The notes below the pieces were generated by a model. That model was not told the DNA's origin and searched no databases. It saw only the letters and a list, made by a program, of their open reading frames with translations. This document shows, one piece after another, positions 25,908 to 26,227 of a DNA stretch of 26,227 nt; position 1 is the stretch's first letter; each line of letters opens with the position of its first letter. The translations under genes were made by a program, and so were the position numbers. Source of the stretch: an uncultured Pseudomonadota bacterium. Its GTDB lineage: Bacteria > Pseudomonadota > Gammaproteobacteria > Burkholderiales > Methylophilaceae. Where the stretch lies: contig CAINWC010000384.1 in assembly GCA_903854305.1 (NCBI GenBank), forward strand, positions 1 to 26,227, in the 5' to 3' direction.

Positions 25908-26227
25908 ATGGCCAATATAGACCCCAATAAATACAGAAAAAATAAGGATATTAAACCTGAAAGCGTATTAAGCAACATCGCTGCAATTGGGCGTATGGGG
26001 TTAATGCTGATTGGCATTACTGGCATTGCTATGGAACTATTCCGTGATGATGGTTGGCTAAAAAATGCACTTAGCAAATTGTTTGAATCGACCACGAGCA
26101 TGATGTTTATACCAGTGATTATTTTTGTAATGTGGCTACTTAACCGCTGGATGACCTCTCCCAACAAATCAGAAACCTCAAAAAGTGGGGATTTACCGAT
26201 GTATGCGATGATGGCAGTTGGCGCATA
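25908..26227 (+). CDS. Small membrane protein of unknown function (runs off the right edge)
   Basis: An open frame starts at the ATG at 25908, with AGGAG 7 bases upstream, and continues to the window edge, giving at least 106 residues beginning MANIDPNKYRKNKD. After a charged N-terminus there is a hydrophobic segment at about residues 24-43 (IAAIGRMGLMLIGITGIAME), a second at about 68-82 (MMFIPVIIFVMWLL), and the start of a third at the edge. I do not recognise the family. It follows nlpD by 66 bases on the same strand. A 90-residue minus-strand frame over the same DNA is a shadow. Confidence 0.65.
   Translation, partial: MANIDPNKYRKNKDIKPESVLSNIAAIGRMGLMLIGITGIAMELFRDDGWLKNALSKLFESTTSMMFIPVIIFVMWLLNRWMTSPNKSETSKSGDLPMYAMMAVGA

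Noticed and set aside
25895..26167. Minus-strand open frame of 90 residues at the right edge
   Set aside because: The plus strand carries an open frame with a good AGGAG ribosome-binding site through the window end, so the minus frame is its shadow.

Overview
This is a chromosomal window of moderate to low GC from a Gram-negative proteobacterium, most likely a betaproteobacterium. The Sdh, PrpB/C/D, PurB, TamA/B and SurE-Pcm-NlpD proteins and the gene order read like Methylophilaceae (Methylotenera-type methylotrophs). That taxonomic call is inference from remembered protein sequences, not from a search. No tRNA, rRNA, CRISPR array, insertion sequence or phage gene is visible. No gene-free stretch exceeds 300 bases; the largest gap is the divergent promoter region at 6131-6395.

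Layout. (1) 1-5260, minus strand: read in transcription order, maeB (malic enzyme) - sdhC - sdhD - sdhA - sdhB - sdhE - an unidentified partial gene at the left edge. sdhA is interrupted by a one-base frameshift near 1683-1686, and a 17-bp tandem repeat sits over its stop codon. (2) 5393-6130, minus: a GntR/UTRA regulator divergent from the next operon. The shared intergenic region holds a strong inverted-repeat operator, a near-consensus sigma70 promoter and a repeated leader. (3) 6396-13294, plus: a six-gene operon of a CitE-type CoA-ester lyase, a MaoC-type mesaconyl-CoA hydratase, a second lyase-family protein, then prpB, prpC and prpD. Its internal gaps carry hairpin repeats and a MITE-like palindromic element. 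(4) 13405-14906, minus: a small accessory patch with a NERD-domain protein and a higBA toxin-antitoxin pair with a palindromic operator. (5) 15013-21435, plus: purB, tamA, tamB. (6) 21474-23223, plus: wrbA, a HugZ-like flavin-split-barrel/DUF2470 protein, a DUF2069 membrane protein. (7) 23344-26227, plus: surE, pcm, nlpD, then a partial small membrane protein where rpoS is often found.

How the genes fit together. The central part reads as one carbon module. Mesaconyl-CoA hydratase and the lyase(s) would interconvert mesaconyl-CoA, beta-methylmalyl-CoA and propionyl-CoA plus glyoxylate. PrpC, PrpD and PrpB (with an aconitase encoded elsewhere) turn propionyl-CoA plus oxaloacetate into pyruvate plus succinate. 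Succinate dehydrogenase and malic enzyme, transcribed divergently on the other side of the regulator, take succinate onward to fumarate and convert malate to pyruvate. The joining of an ethylmalonyl-CoA/methylaspartate-cycle type hydratase-lyase pair to a methylcitrate cycle, with no prpE in sight, is the most interesting system in the window.
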